A DNA stretch of 64,000 nucleotides from Pseudomonas gozinkensis (GTDB taxonomy: Bacteria; Pseudomonadota; Gammaproteobacteria; Pseudomonadales; Pseudomonadaceae): positions 4,835,001 through 4,899,000 of the forward strand of contig NZ_CP062253.1 in the NCBI RefSeq assembly GCF_014863585.1, written 5' to 3'. The position numbers and the translations under genes are program-made. Positions 1 to 7,790 of this stretch are shown here, in pieces; position 1 is the first letter of the stretch, and each line of letters starts with the position of its first letter. Below the pieces are notes generated by a model, which saw only the letters and a program-made list of their open reading frames with translations, searched no databases and had not been told where the DNA came from.

Positions 1-978
1 AACGGCGCGCCGATCTTCATCACCGTGGAAGGCGCGAACATTCTTTCGCGCAACCTGATGATCTTCGGTCAGGGCGCAATCCGCTGCCATCCGTTCGTCC
101 TCAAGGAAATGGCCCTCGCCGGACGCGAGGACAAGGATCAGGCGCTCAAGGAATTCGATGGCCTGCTGCTCAAGCACATCGGGTTTGCCGTGAGCAACGC
201 CGCCAGCACGCTGGTGCTCAACCTTGGCTTCGGCCATTTCGAACATGCGCCGGGAGACAAACTCAGCCAGGGTTATTTCCGCGCGCTCAACCGTCAGGCT
301 GCCGCGTTTGCCATGCTCGCCGACCTGAGCATGATGTTGCTCGGTGGCGAGCTGAAACGCCGCGAACGTCTGTCGGCGCGTCTGGGTGATGTGCTGAGCA
401 ACCTGTATCTGGCGTCGGCGGCGCTCAAGCGTTATCACGACCTCGATTCGCCGGCCTACATGGAACCGCTGTTCAGATGGGCCATGGAAGAAAGCCTCGG
501 CCAGTCGGAAAAAGCGCTGGACGAGCTGCTGACCAATTTCCCGAACCGGGTCTTCGGTTGCCTGCTGCGAGTGATCGTGTTCCCGTTCGGTCGCCGTCAC
601 AAAGGCCCGTCGGACAGGCTCGGCGCCGAAGTGGCGGGCGTCATCGGCCGGGCCAAGGGCGATCCGGCGCTGGAAGAACTGCTTGCCGGCTGCTATCGCC
701 CGCAATCGGCCGACGATGCGGTCGGTGCGCTGCAACACGCCTGCGATCAACTGAACGCTGCGCAACCGCTGCACAAAAAACTGCACACGTCGCTCAAGAG
801 CGGTCAGGTCAAACCGGTCGCAGGCGAACACGCCATTGATGCGGCGCTGGAAGCCGGGGTGTTGCAAGCCGTGGAGGCCCAGACCCTGCGTGATGCCGAA
901 GCGGCGCGGCGCAAGGTGATCGATGTCGATGATTTCGACAAGGAGCAACTGAAACCGGCGGACGGCAAGATCCGCTGA
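1..978 (+). CDS. fadE: Acyl-CoA dehydrogenase FadE, C-terminal part (5' end outside window)
   Basis: The frame is open from base 1, so this is the last 325 residues of a longer protein; FadE of Pseudomonas is about 815 aa. The stretch around residues 9-30 (VEGANILSRNLMIFGQGAIR) and the helical C-terminal region match the DUF1974-type extension that follows the flavin domain in FadE/YafH. The enzyme introduces the trans-2 double bond into acyl-CoA in the first step of beta-oxidation. The flavin-binding and catalytic regions lie upstream and cannot be checked here. It ends 74 bases before the next small gene on the same strand. Confidence 0.9.
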   Translation, partial: NGAPIFITVEGANILSRNLMIFGQGAIRCHPFVLKEMALAGREDKDQALKEFDGLLLKHIGFAVSNAASTLVLNLGFGHFEHAPGDKLSQGYFRALNRQAAAFAMLADLSMMLLGGELKRRERLSARLGDVLSNLYLASAALKRYHDLDSPAYMEPLFRWAMEESLGQSEKALDELLTNFPNRVFGCLLRVIVFPFGRRHKGPSDRLGAEVAGVIGRAKGDPALEELLAGCYRPQSADDAVGALQHACDQLNAAQPLHKKLHTSLKSGQVKPVAGEHAIDAALEAGVLQAVEAQTLRDAEAARRKVIDVDDFDKEQLKPADGKIR

Positions 979-1052
979 TCCCTTCAATCAGTGAAAAACG
1001 GGCGCAGGGGCTTTATACTCCCGCGCCCGTTTTGCTCTTGAGGACTTATCTC

Positions 1053-1460
1053 GTGTCCAACGTCGTTGCCGATCATCTGGTTTTGCTCGACCACCTGCGC
1101 AGTATCCTGGTCGCCGTAGGTGAGGCCGATCAGGTTCCCGAAGAAAGCCATGCCCTGTTCCTGGAGCGTTTCGACGAACTGCTGGCGTCACTGCCGATCG
1201 AGCCGATCGAAAGCCAATACCTGGGCCAGGACATCCTGACTCAAGTGATTACCCGTTACCCGCAAATTGCCCACCTGATCCCGCGGGATCTGCTGTGGTT
1301 CTTCGCCGGCGACTGTCTGCACTACCTGTCCGATGAAGAAATCGACATGTATCAGGCGCTGGAAGAACGCCGCTACGAAGCCGAACAGAACGACGAACCG
1401 TTCGACTGGAACCAGGAAAAGCAGCTGCTGGCGATGTCCGCCCAGGACAGCAAGCACTGA
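1053..1460 (+). CDS. Conserved small cytosolic protein, PA2817-like
   Basis: Protein of 135 aa, acidic, with no signal peptide or membrane segment. I chose GTG 1053 because a TTGAGG ribosome site lies about 9 bases upstream; an in-frame start at 1032 would sit before that site. It resembles the conserved Pseudomonas protein found next to fadE (PA2817 family, from memory). The sequence is helical with several W/F residues (LLWFFAGDCLHYLSDEE) and no catalytic motif I can name. It may be co-transcribed with fadE. Function unknown. Confidence 0.75.
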   Translation: MSNVVADHLVLLDHLRSILVAVGEADQVPEESHALFLERFDELLASLPIEPIESQYLGQDILTQVITRYPQIAHLIPRDLLWFFAGDCLHYLSDEEIDMYQALEERRYEAEQNDEPFDWNQEKQLLAMSAQDSKH

Positions 1461-1472
1461 TTTTCGCCCGAT

Positions 1473-1510
1473 AAAAAAGGCCCGCATGGCGATTCATGCG
1501 GGCCTTTTTT
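1473..1510. terminator. Bidirectional rho-independent terminator
   Basis: A GC-rich hairpin (GGCCCGCATG...CATGCGGGCC) is flanked by six A on the left and six T on the right. It can therefore stop both the rightward small gene ending at 1460 and the leftward LysR gene ending at 1516. Confidence 0.9.
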
Positions 1511-1515
1511 ATCTG

Positions 1516-2511
1516 TTACAGCAGCCCTTCACTCTCGGGCAATTCGTACTCGGCCAACGGTTTTGAACCGCCCGACTTTCCCGGCTTGCTCAGGGTCGGC
1601 TCTTTCTCCAGGCACTTCACCAGATAGTCGATGAACACCCGCAACTTAGGCGGCAGATAGCGCGTCGGCGAGTGCAGCAACCACAATCCGCCGTGGTACG
1701 ACGCCAGGAACGTCCAGTCCGGCAGCACCTGCACAATCAGCCCCTGCTCCAGGGCATAACGCGCGGTGAAATACGGCAGGCTGCCGATTCCGATGTGTTG
1801 CAACACCGCGCCCAGACGCACGCCGGTGTGATTGGCAGCATATCGGCCGCGCACTCCGACGGTGACAGCTTTCGTGCCTTTCTTGAACTTCCAGCGCGCA
1901 TCACTCGGGGTTTCGCCCAGGTAAATGCAGCTGTGGTTGAGCAAGTCGTGGGGATGAGTCGGCGTCCCGTGTTCAGCCAGGTATTGCGGTGTCGCGCAGA
2001 GCAAATGGTCGATGGTCAACAGTTGTCGCCCCACCAGTCCGGCCGGTGGACGATCCGTGATGCGAATGGCCAGGTCGACATGATCGTCGATCAAGTCTAC
2101 CTGTCGGTCTTCCAGCAACAGCTCCACATCGACCTTCGGATAGCGCCGCAGAAACTCCGGCATATGCGGATGAATCACGAAACGCCCCACCGCTTTCGGC
2201 ACGCTGACCCGTACCAGACCTTCGGCTTCGTGGGTGAACTGGCCGCTGATCTCCATCACCGACTTCGCTGCGCTGACCATTTCCTGGCAGCGCTTGAACA
2301 CCTCTTCCCCGCCGTCGCTCAAACGCAGTTTGCGCGTGGTGCGCTGCAGCAACCGCGTGGCCAGCGCCTTCTCCAAACGGGAAATACTGCGGCTGACCGC
2401 CGACGGCGACGAGCCCAATTGGCGAGCGGCTTCGGAGAAGCTGCCGGTCTCGACGACCTTGACGAAAATCGCCATTTCCCCGAGCAGCGGCAGTGGAAGA
2501 TTTATGCTCAC
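1516..2511 (-). CDS. LysR-family transcriptional regulator
   Basis: Protein of 331 aa. The N-terminal winged HTH (about residues 10-70: VVETGSFSEAARQLGSSPSAVSRSISRLEKALATRLLQRTTR, given here only as landmarks at 20-55) is typical LTTR, followed by a periplasmic-binding-protein-like effector domain to about 300. The C-terminal tail of about 25 residues is longer than usual. Start is GTG 2511, preceded by AAAGGAC. The gene is divergent from the AlaX-oxygenase-LysE set with only 90 bases between the two starts, the classical arrangement for an LTTR controlling its neighbour; that regulation is inferred. The ligand is unknown. Confidence 0.9.
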   Translation of the reverse strand: MSINLPLPLLGEMAIFVKVVETGSFSEAARQLGSSPSAVSRSISRLEKALATRLLQRTTRKLRLSDGGEEVFKRCQEMVSAAKSVMEISGQFTHEAEGLVRVSVPKAVGRFVIHPHMPEFLRRYPKVDVELLLEDRQVDLIDDHVDLAIRITDRPPAGLVGRQLLTIDHLLCATPQYLAEHGTPTHPHDLLNHSCIYLGETPSDARWKFKKGTKAVTVGVRGRYAANHTGVRLGAVLQHIGIGSLPYFTARYALEQGLIVQVLPDWTFLASYHGGLWLLHSPTRYLPPKLRVFIDYLVKCLEKEPTLSKPGKSGGSKPLAEYELPESEGLL

Positions 2512-2541
2512 AGCGCAACAGTCCTTTGATGTTTGAACGGA

Positions 2542-2570
2542 TTATCACGTTATTGCACGATTCATATAAT
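2542..2570 (+). promoter_or_regulatory. Sigma70-type promoter for the AlaX-oxygenase-LysE operon
   Basis: TTATCA (2542-2547) and a perfect TATAAT (2565-2570) are separated by 17 bases, and the predicted start of transcription falls about 25 bases before the ATG at 2602. The region also lies in the LysR-divergent space, so an LTTR site probably overlaps it; I could not define one. Confidence 0.65.
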
Positions 2571-2601
2571 TAAAAAAGAAACTTTAATAAGGGCATGGAA
2601 T

Positions 2602-3228
2602 ATGACGCTTCGCCTCTTTTTCCATAGTGATGACCTCAAGGCCAATGTGGAAGTCCTCGACTGCACGCCCCACGAGAACGAATTCGCCGTTGTGTTGCGC
2701 GCCACACTTTTTCACCCCCAGGGCGGTGGCCAACCCTGTGATACCGGCTGGATTGGCGACAGCAAGGTAGTGCGCGTCATCCAGGAACCGGACCGGATCA
2801 TTCATTTCGTCGATCAACCGGTGCCACTGGGCATGACCCAGATTCGCGTCGACGAAGAACGCCGCCGCTTCAACACCCGCATGCACTCCGCCGGGCATCT
2901 GATCGGCCACTTTGTCCAGGCCATGGGCTGGATGCCGATCAAGGCACACCACTGGCCGGACGAAGGCCGGGTTCAATTCAAGCCCGGAGATTCGGCCCAG
3001 GAAGTCGATGTGCAAACTGTTCAATACGGCATCGGGCAGTGGATCGAACACGATCTGCCCCGCCTGACGTCCCTGCGCGAAGGCGCGCGGGAAATCGGTT
3101 TCGGTGAACTGCCGGCCTATGGCTGCGGTGGCACCCATGTACGCAGCCTGAAGGATCTGGGCACAGTCACGATCGCGTCCCTTTCGCAGAAGAAAGGCAC
3201 GTTGTCCGTCCACTACAGCGTGGATTGA
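2602..3228 (+). CDS. AlaX-type alanyl-tRNA editing protein (trans-editing deacylase)
   Basis: Protein of 208 aa, the size of a free-standing AlaX. It carries FHPQGGGQPCDTG (37-49) and both zinc motifs of the tRNA_SAD editing domain: HSAGH (H95, H99) and CGGTH (C175, H179). Family members hydrolyse amino acids wrongly joined to tRNA, classically Ser or Gly on tRNA-Ala. Start ATG 2602 has AAGGG 8 bases upstream. Alanyl-tRNA synthetase activity is absent. It is the first gene of a probable operon with a 2OG-Fe oxygenase and a LysE-type exporter; this suggests, but does not prove, a role in clearing tRNA charged with the operon's own amino-acid product. Confidence 0.92.
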   Translation: MTLRLFFHSDDLKANVEVLDCTPHENEFAVVLRATLFHPQGGGQPCDTGWIGDSKVVRVIQEPDRIIHFVDQPVPLGMTQIRVDEERRRFNTRMHSAGHLIGHFVQAMGWMPIKAHHWPDEGRVQFKPGDSAQEVDVQTVQYGIGQWIEHDLPRLTSLREGAREIGFGELPAYGCGGTHVRSLKDLGTVTIASLSQKKGTLSVHYSVD

Positions 3229-3318
3229 GGATTTCGGGCGCTGCCAGACGCAGCGTCCGACGCCGGGGGAACCGCGTTCGCCGGTTCCGTTGACTATTCG
3301 ATAGATGGACCTGAAACC

Positions 3319-4089
3319 ATGATGCTTGACGTCGAGCGTCTCGATGAGACGTGCATAAAAAAACTGGCCAACGAAGAAGTCCTCGCCATCCGTGTCAAAG
3401 GCTTTTTGCCCCAGGCGCAGGCGATCCAGATTGGCGACAAGATCCTCGCCCCCGGCTTCGAGGGTTACATCAACGCGCCCAGCATCGGCCGCATCGGCAT
3501 GGCGTTCTACGAGGCGGAAAATCAGCCGCTGCTGATCGAAGACTACTTCGAGCGCGCCACCAGCAACATCGCCGAACTGCGTAACCGCTGCGCGCCCTAC
3601 TCCTCCCCGGTCGACACCTTGCGCTGCATGCTCGACGAATCCTGGCCCGCAGGCGCCCATCTGGAAAACCTCTACGGTCGCAAGATGTACGTCGGGCTGT
3701 CCCGAGTGGTTAAACCGGGCGTGTGTTTCCTGGCCCACCACGACATCTTCGCCAAGGACGCCCCGGAGAGTTTCCAGGCCCGAAGCCTGGAGGCGCAGTT
3801 CGCCTGCAACGTGTACCTCAACATGCCCACCGAAGGCGGCGCATTGCAGATGTGGGAAGACGACATCTCCCCGGACCGCTTCGATGAAATGCGCGGCGAC
3901 AGTTACGGCATCGACCCGGCACTCCTCGGCCCGCCCGCCCTCGAAGTACGCCCCGAACCGGGGGATTTCATCATGTTCAATTCGCGTCGCATGCACTCGG
4001 TGACGCCGGGCGTGGCAGATCCGCGCTTGAGCCTTTCGTTTTTTGTCGGCTATCGCGGCAATGCATCACCCCTGACTTTCTGGAGCTGA
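3319..4089 (+). CDS. 2-oxoglutarate/Fe(II)-dependent oxygenase, probable small-molecule (amino acid) hydroxylase
   Basis: Protein of 256 aa. The iron facial triad is visible as H140-x-D142 (in LAHHDIF) and distal H226 (RRMHSVTPG), with R236 (DPRLSLSF) placed to bind 2-oxoglutarate; RPEPGDFIMFNSR precedes the distal histidine as in the double-stranded beta-helix family. The Asp in the H-x-D motif predicts hydroxylation or desaturation; related radical halogenases have Gly or Ala there. The size and motif spacing suit enzymes acting on free amino acids, such as hydroxylases related to the BesD family, but the substrate cannot be read from sequence. It is followed after one base by the LysE-type gene. 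Confidence 0.85.
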   Translation: MMLDVERLDETCIKKLANEEVLAIRVKGFLPQAQAIQIGDKILAPGFEGYINAPSIGRIGMAFYEAENQPLLIEDYFERATSNIAELRNRCAPYSSPVDTLRCMLDESWPAGAHLENLYGRKMYVGLSRVVKPGVCFLAHHDIFAKDAPESFQARSLEAQFACNVYLNMPTEGGALQMWEDDISPDRFDEMRGDSYGIDPALLGPPALEVRPEPGDFIMFNSRRMHSVTPGVADPRLSLSFFVGYRGNASPLTFWS

Positions 4090-4090
4090 C

Positions 4091-4729
4091 ATGACATCGA
4101 ATTACCTGGGCGAGTTTCTGGCGCTGGCCACCATCCACTTTCTGGCCGTGGTGGCTCCCGGGCCGGACTTCGCCGTGACCATCCGCCAGAGTGTGCGTTT
4201 CGGCCGTTTGGTTGGCATCTGCACGGCATTGGGCATCGGCGCGGGAATCTCCGTGCACGTGCTGTACACCCTGCTGGGCGTCGGCGCCTTGATGCACACC
4301 ACGCCCTGGCTGCTGACCGTCGCCAAAGTGGTCGGCGGCGCTTACATTCTTTATCTGGGCGTCAGCCTGATCCGCAGCAAACCGAAGACGACAATGGAAG
4401 GCGAAAAAACCAGCGACGAACCGCTGGTCGAGCAATCGCTGTTCAAAGCGTTCTCCACCGGTTTCCTGACCAACGCCACCAACCCCAAGGCCACGCTGTT
4501 TTTCCTGGCGATCTTCACCACGATCATCAGCGCCAGCACACCGCTGCAAATCCAGGCCCTGTACGGATTGTGGATGTGCGGGGTGAATGCGTTGTGGTTC
4601 GTGATCGTCGCGCTGTTCTTTTCCAGCAGCAAAGTGCGCGTGCTGTTCATGCGCATGGGGCACTGGTTCGAGCGCAGCATGGGGGTGATTCTGATCCTGT
4701 TTGCCGGGCGTCTGGTGTTGTCGATGTAA
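4091..4729 (+). CDS. LysE/RhtB-family amino acid exporter
   Basis: Protein of 212 aa with about six hydrophobic segments and the family signature near the N terminus (VAPGPDFAVTIRQS, about 20-33) plus GFLTNATNPKA near 130-140. Members export amino acids or their derivatives using the proton motive force. It starts one base after the oxygenase stop, with its ribosome site (GGAGCTG) inside the oxygenase end, so the two genes are almost certainly translated from one message. In this context the exported compound is probably the oxygenase product or substrate; that is inference. Confidence 0.93.
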   Translation: MTSNYLGEFLALATIHFLAVVAPGPDFAVTIRQSVRFGRLVGICTALGIGAGISVHVLYTLLGVGALMHTTPWLLTVAKVVGGAYILYLGVSLIRSKPKTTMEGEKTSDEPLVEQSLFKAFSTGFLTNATNPKATLFFLAIFTTIISASTPLQIQALYGLWMCGVNALWFVIVALFFSSSKVRVLFMRMGHWFERSMGVILILFAGRLVLSM

Positions 4730-4744
4730 GCACGTAGATCGGAG

Positions 4745-4777
4745 AAGCCCGGCCCAGACAGATTGGGCGGGCTTTTT
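4745..4777 (+). terminator. Rho-independent terminator of the AlaX-oxygenase-LysE operon
   Basis: AGCCCGGCCCA and TGGGCGGGCT pair around a seven-base loop (one bulge), followed by TTTTT. It lies 16 bases after the exporter stop codon. Confidence 0.8.
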
Positions 4778-4866
4778 CGATTCTGCGCCGCTTTTGCATT
4801 TCTGTGCGACGCGTCCCACTTCGGGGGCTCCCCTAGCACGCTCGTGTGGTGTTAGTTTGCGAGACC

Positions 4867-4886
4867 GTCTGACGCATCGGTCAGAC
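4867..4886. promoter_or_regulatory. Inverted repeat in the dipeptidase leader
   Basis: GTCTGAC and GTCAGAC form perfect 7-bp arms around GCATCG, 38 bases before the dipeptidase ATG. It could be an operator or an RNA hairpin; there is no T tract, so it is not a terminator. Confidence 0.4.
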
Positions 4887-4924
4887 AACTCCTTCTCACT
4901 GCCTGCAAAGGAATGCCCTTAGCA

Positions 4925-6664
4925 ATGGACTTTTCACTCAAGCAACTGGCCGCGTCGACACTGATTCTGGCCAGCCTTTCGTCCGTGACACTGCCAGCCC
5001 AAGCCAATATTACCGAGCAACAGAGCGCGACCATCCTCAAGACATTCAATGAGGCAAAGGTCAGTGATTTCAGAGCGTTTCTGGGTGATCTGGCCAAGAA
5101 CGACCTGAGCAAGACCGACGATCTGCGTCCAGCCATCAGTGCCTTCCTCGACAACAAGACGCTGACCGCCGAACAACAGAACGAAATCCATCGCCTGCTC
5201 GGTATCTACACCCGCGTCAAGTACGGCAAGGCCGCTCTGGAAACCCTGCGTGAACTGGTGGAAATCCCGACCTTCCGCAAGGACGGTGTCGATCAGCACG
5301 AAAACCCTGAATTCATCAAGATCGCTGCCAAGATCAAGGATCTGGCTGAGTCTTTCGGCCTGAACTACCGCAACATCGACAACCGCGTCTACGAAATATC
5401 CCTCGACGGCAGCGGCAAGGATGTCGTCGGCATTCATGCTCACGCCGACGTGGTGCCGGTAACGCCGGAGAACTGGGTGCTGAAGGACGGCACCAAACTT
5501 GATCCGTTCAAGGTCACGCTGATCGGCGACCGCATGTACGGCCGCGGCACCGAGGACGACAAGAACGGCATTGTCGTGACGCTGTACGCCATGAAGGTCA
5601 TCAAGGAAGAAAAGCTGCCCCTGGCGCGCAATTTCAAACTGCTGGTGGACACTACCGAAGAAACCACCGGCGACGCGATTCCCTACTACTTCGAACGCAA
5701 CCCGACGCCGGAATACAACCTGGCACTGGATGGCGGCTACCCGGTTGTGATTGCCGAGAAAGGCTACGGCACCGTCATGGCCAAGTTCGCCAAGCGCAAA
5801 GCCGAGGGCAAAGGCGCAGAAATCATCTCGATGACCGGTGGCCTGGCGACCAACCAGATTCCATCGGTTTCGGTCGTCACGCTGGTGACTGACAAACCCG
5901 CCGACCTGGCTGCCAGTCTGCAAAAGGCCGGTACTGAATATGCCAAGCACAATGGCGGCGATTTCGAAGTGAACGCCAAGGTCGATGGCAAAGACGTCAA
6001 ACTCACCGTCACTGGCGTTTCCGCACATTCGTCCGAGCCAGAATCCGGCGTCAACCCGGTCGCCCGCATGCTCGACTTCATCCACAGCGTGGACGGCAAG
6101 ATCGCCTTCAAGCACAACCACATCACCGACGCAGCGCACTATGCCGCCGACAACTGGGGTCTTGATTACAAGGGCGGCAAGCTGGGCGTCGGTTTCGCCG
6201 ATGACTTCATGGGCCCGCTGACCACGTCCCTGACCTACGTCGGCATGGACGACAAAACCTTCAAGCTCGCGGTCAACCTGCGCGTGCCGAAGGGCAAGTC
6301 GCCGGAAGTGCTCAAGAGCGAAATCGCCGACAAACTGGCAGCCTGGAGCAAGAAAAGCCATGTAGCGGTGAACTTCGACTATTCGATCGCCGAGCCGATG
6401 TACCGCAACCCTGAAGGGGAATGGGTCAAAGCGCTGCTGGCCGTGGCCACCGAAAACCTGGGCATGAAACACGAGTTCGGCACCTCGGCCGGCGCCACCT
6501 CGGTGCATGAACTGCCGAACGGTGTGCAATTCGGCCTGGCGCGACCGGAGGTCAAGTACACCGGTCATACTGACGGCGAGTTCAAGACCGTTGACCAGTT
6601 CCTGCTGGATCTGCAGATCGTCACCGAAATGATGGGGCGGATCGGGCAGTTGCCGAAGCTTTGA
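4925..6664 (+). CDS. Exported M20-family dipeptidase (PepV-like)
   Basis: Protein of 579 aa. Residues 1 to about 28 are a signal peptide ending in PAQA, so the enzyme is probably periplasmic. The M20 zinc motifs are present: GIHAHADVVPV, GRGTEDDKNG, the catalytic EETTG, and a C-terminal HTDGE. A dimerisation domain is inserted in the middle (about 290-460). Start ATG 4925 is preferred over in-frame ATG 4913 because AAAGGA ends at 4912, directly against the earlier ATG. The gene stands alone between terminators, so it is monocistronic. Natural peptide substrates are not evident. Confidence 0.9.
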   Translation: MDFSLKQLAASTLILASLSSVTLPAQANITEQQSATILKTFNEAKVSDFRAFLGDLAKNDLSKTDDLRPAISAFLDNKTLTAEQQNEIHRLLGIYTRVKYGKAALETLRELVEIPTFRKDGVDQHENPEFIKIAAKIKDLAESFGLNYRNIDNRVYEISLDGSGKDVVGIHAHADVVPVTPENWVLKDGTKLDPFKVTLIGDRMYGRGTEDDKNGIVVTLYAMKVIKEEKLPLARNFKLLVDTTEETTGDAIPYYFERNPTPEYNLALDGGYPVVIAEKGYGTVMAKFAKRKAEGKGAEIISMTGGLATNQIPSVSVVTLVTDKPADLAASLQKAGTEYAKHNGGDFEVNAKVDGKDVKLTVTGVSAHSSEPESGVNPVARMLDFIHSVDGKIAFKHNHITDAAHYAADNWGLDYKGGKLGVGFADDFMGPLTTSLTYVGMDDKTFKLAVNLRVPKGKSPEVLKSEIADKLAAWSKKSHVAVNFDYSIAEPMYRNPEGEWVKALLAVATENLGMKHEFGTSAGATSVHELPNGVQFGLARPEVKYTGHTDGEFKTVDQFLLDLQIVTEMMGRIGQLPKL

Positions 6665-6697
6665 TCGCGTATCGGGCCTGCCACATTGGTAGGCCCA

Positions 6698-6726
6698 CAA
6701 AAAAGGACCTCGCGGTCCTTTTTTAT
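6698..6726 (+). terminator. Terminator of the dipeptidase gene
   Basis: AAAAAAGGACC - TCGC - GGTCCTTTTTT hairpin with a T tract, about 35 bases after the stop at 6664. Confidence 0.9.
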
Positions 6727-6750
6727 TGCGCGACAAAAAAACGCACAAAC

Positions 6751-6784
6751 AAAAACGCCGCTCATCACTGAGCGGCGTTTTTTT
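6751..6784 (-). terminator. Terminator of the leftward tRNA operon
   Basis: AACGCCGCTCA - TCAC - TGAGCGGCGTT stem with T tracts on both sides, directly after the 3' end of the last tRNA-Gly on the minus strand. It converges with the dipeptidase terminator. Confidence 0.85.
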
Positions 6785-6789
6785 GAATT

Positions 6790-6865
<76 letters not shown>

Positions 6866-6867
6866 AA

Positions 6868-6943
6868 TGGCGTCCCCTAGGGGACTCGAACCCCTGTTAC
6901 CGCCGTGAAAGGGCGGTGTCCTAGGCCACTAGACGAAGGGGAC
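6868..6943 (-). tRNA. tRNA-Glu (anticodon TTC), copy 3 in transcription order
   Basis: A 76-nt cloverleaf on the minus strand: acceptor GTCCCCT/AGGGGAC, anticodon stem-loop CCGCCCTTTCACGGCGG with anticodon TTC, T-loop GTTCGAGTC, encoded CCA. Two bases separate it from the tRNA-Gly that follows. Confidence 0.97.
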
Positions 6944-6963
6944 AGGCTACAACTTTCACTAAT

Positions 6964-6996
6964 AAAAACGCCGCTCTTTGCAAAGCGGCGCTTTTT
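6964..6996 (-). terminator. Hairpin with T tracts inside the tRNA operon
   Basis: AACGCCGCTTTG-type stem with TTTTT on the minus strand, lying between the second and third Gly-Glu pairs. It resembles the final terminator at 6751 and may be an attenuator, a processing signal or a duplicated terminator carried along when the pair was copied. Confidence 0.6.
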
Positions 6997-7001
6997 GAAT
7001 T

Positions 7002-7077
<76 letters not shown>

Positions 7078-7080
7078 AAA

Positions 7081-7156
7081 TGGCGTCCCCTAGGGGACTC
7101 GAACCCCTGTTACCGCCGTGAAAGGGCGGTGTCCTAGGCCACTAGACGAAGGGGAC
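7081..7156 (-). tRNA. tRNA-Glu (anticodon TTC), copy 2
   Basis: Same 76-nt sequence as the Glu copy at 6868, anticodon TTC, CCA encoded. The 104-base spacer to the first pair (7157-7260) shows no gene or hairpin with a T tract. Confidence 0.97.
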
Positions 7157-7260
7157 ACGCTACCCGGAACACATGGTGTGTGTTTCGGTGTCCAGATCCG
7201 TCTCCGAAGATCGGGTTCTGGTTTCACTCAGCACCGCCCTGAAGCGTTGCTGTTTAAAAT

Positions 7261-7336
<76 letters not shown>

Positions 7337-7338
7337 AT

Positions 7339-7414
7339 TGGCGTCCCCTAGGGGACTCGAACCCCTGTTACCGCCGTGAAAGGGCGGTGTCCTAGGCCAC
7401 TAGACGAAGGGGAC
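7339..7414 (-). tRNA. tRNA-Glu (anticodon TTC), copy 1 (promoter-proximal)
   Basis: Same 76-nt sequence as the other Glu copies, anticodon TTC, CCA encoded. It is the first gene of the operon, about 60 bases after the promoter at 7476-7504. Confidence 0.97.
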
Positions 7415-7475
7415 ACACTACAACATTCACTCCCTGCCGCGTTTCGCTGTGTGCTTTACGCTGCAAGTGGCGCGC

Positions 7476-7504
7476 ATTCTATGGATGGATTGAAAGGTCG
7501 TCAA
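7476..7504 (-). promoter_or_regulatory. Sigma70 promoter of the Glu-Gly tRNA operon
   Basis: On the minus strand TTGACG (7504-7499) and TAGAAT (7481-7476) are exactly 17 bases apart. A GCGCGCC discriminator follows the -10 box, as expected for stringently controlled stable-RNA promoters, and an AT-rich stretch (7510-7535) upstream could act as an UP element or Fis region. The ppGpp and Fis control is inferred from promoter class. Confidence 0.85.
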
Positions 7505-7641
7505 CCCCCAGATATAAATTTATTTAAATCAATGACTTCGACCTGCTTTACGCGCCGTTTCCGGCTTTTGCATCGCCCGACGATTGACGCCTATATTCCG
7601 ACACTCGCCAAGGCGCTATAGTCCACGGCACAGGTGATGGC

Positions 7642-7697
7642 AATCTGTACCCCAAGGGCCAGCATTTATATAAGCCGGTTCCTGGCCGATACAGATT
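7642..7697. repeat. Nested inverted repeat in the 376-base tRNA/7791-gene intergenic region
   Basis: Outer arms AATCTGTA (7642-7649) and TACAGATT (7690-7697) enclose inner arms GGCCAG (7657-7662) and CTGGCC (7682-7687). The structure is interrupted by unequal spacers (7 and 2 bases). The rest of 7415-7790 holds only the tRNA promoter and, presumably, the promoter of the gene at 7791. Confidence 0.5.
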
Positions 7698-7790
7698 CAG
7701 CTTCGCCGATCCAAACCCGTCGAGCGGCGCTAGGCTCCTCTATGCCAAGCCACTACACTCGCACGCGAACCCTATAAAGAGGTCTTACCG

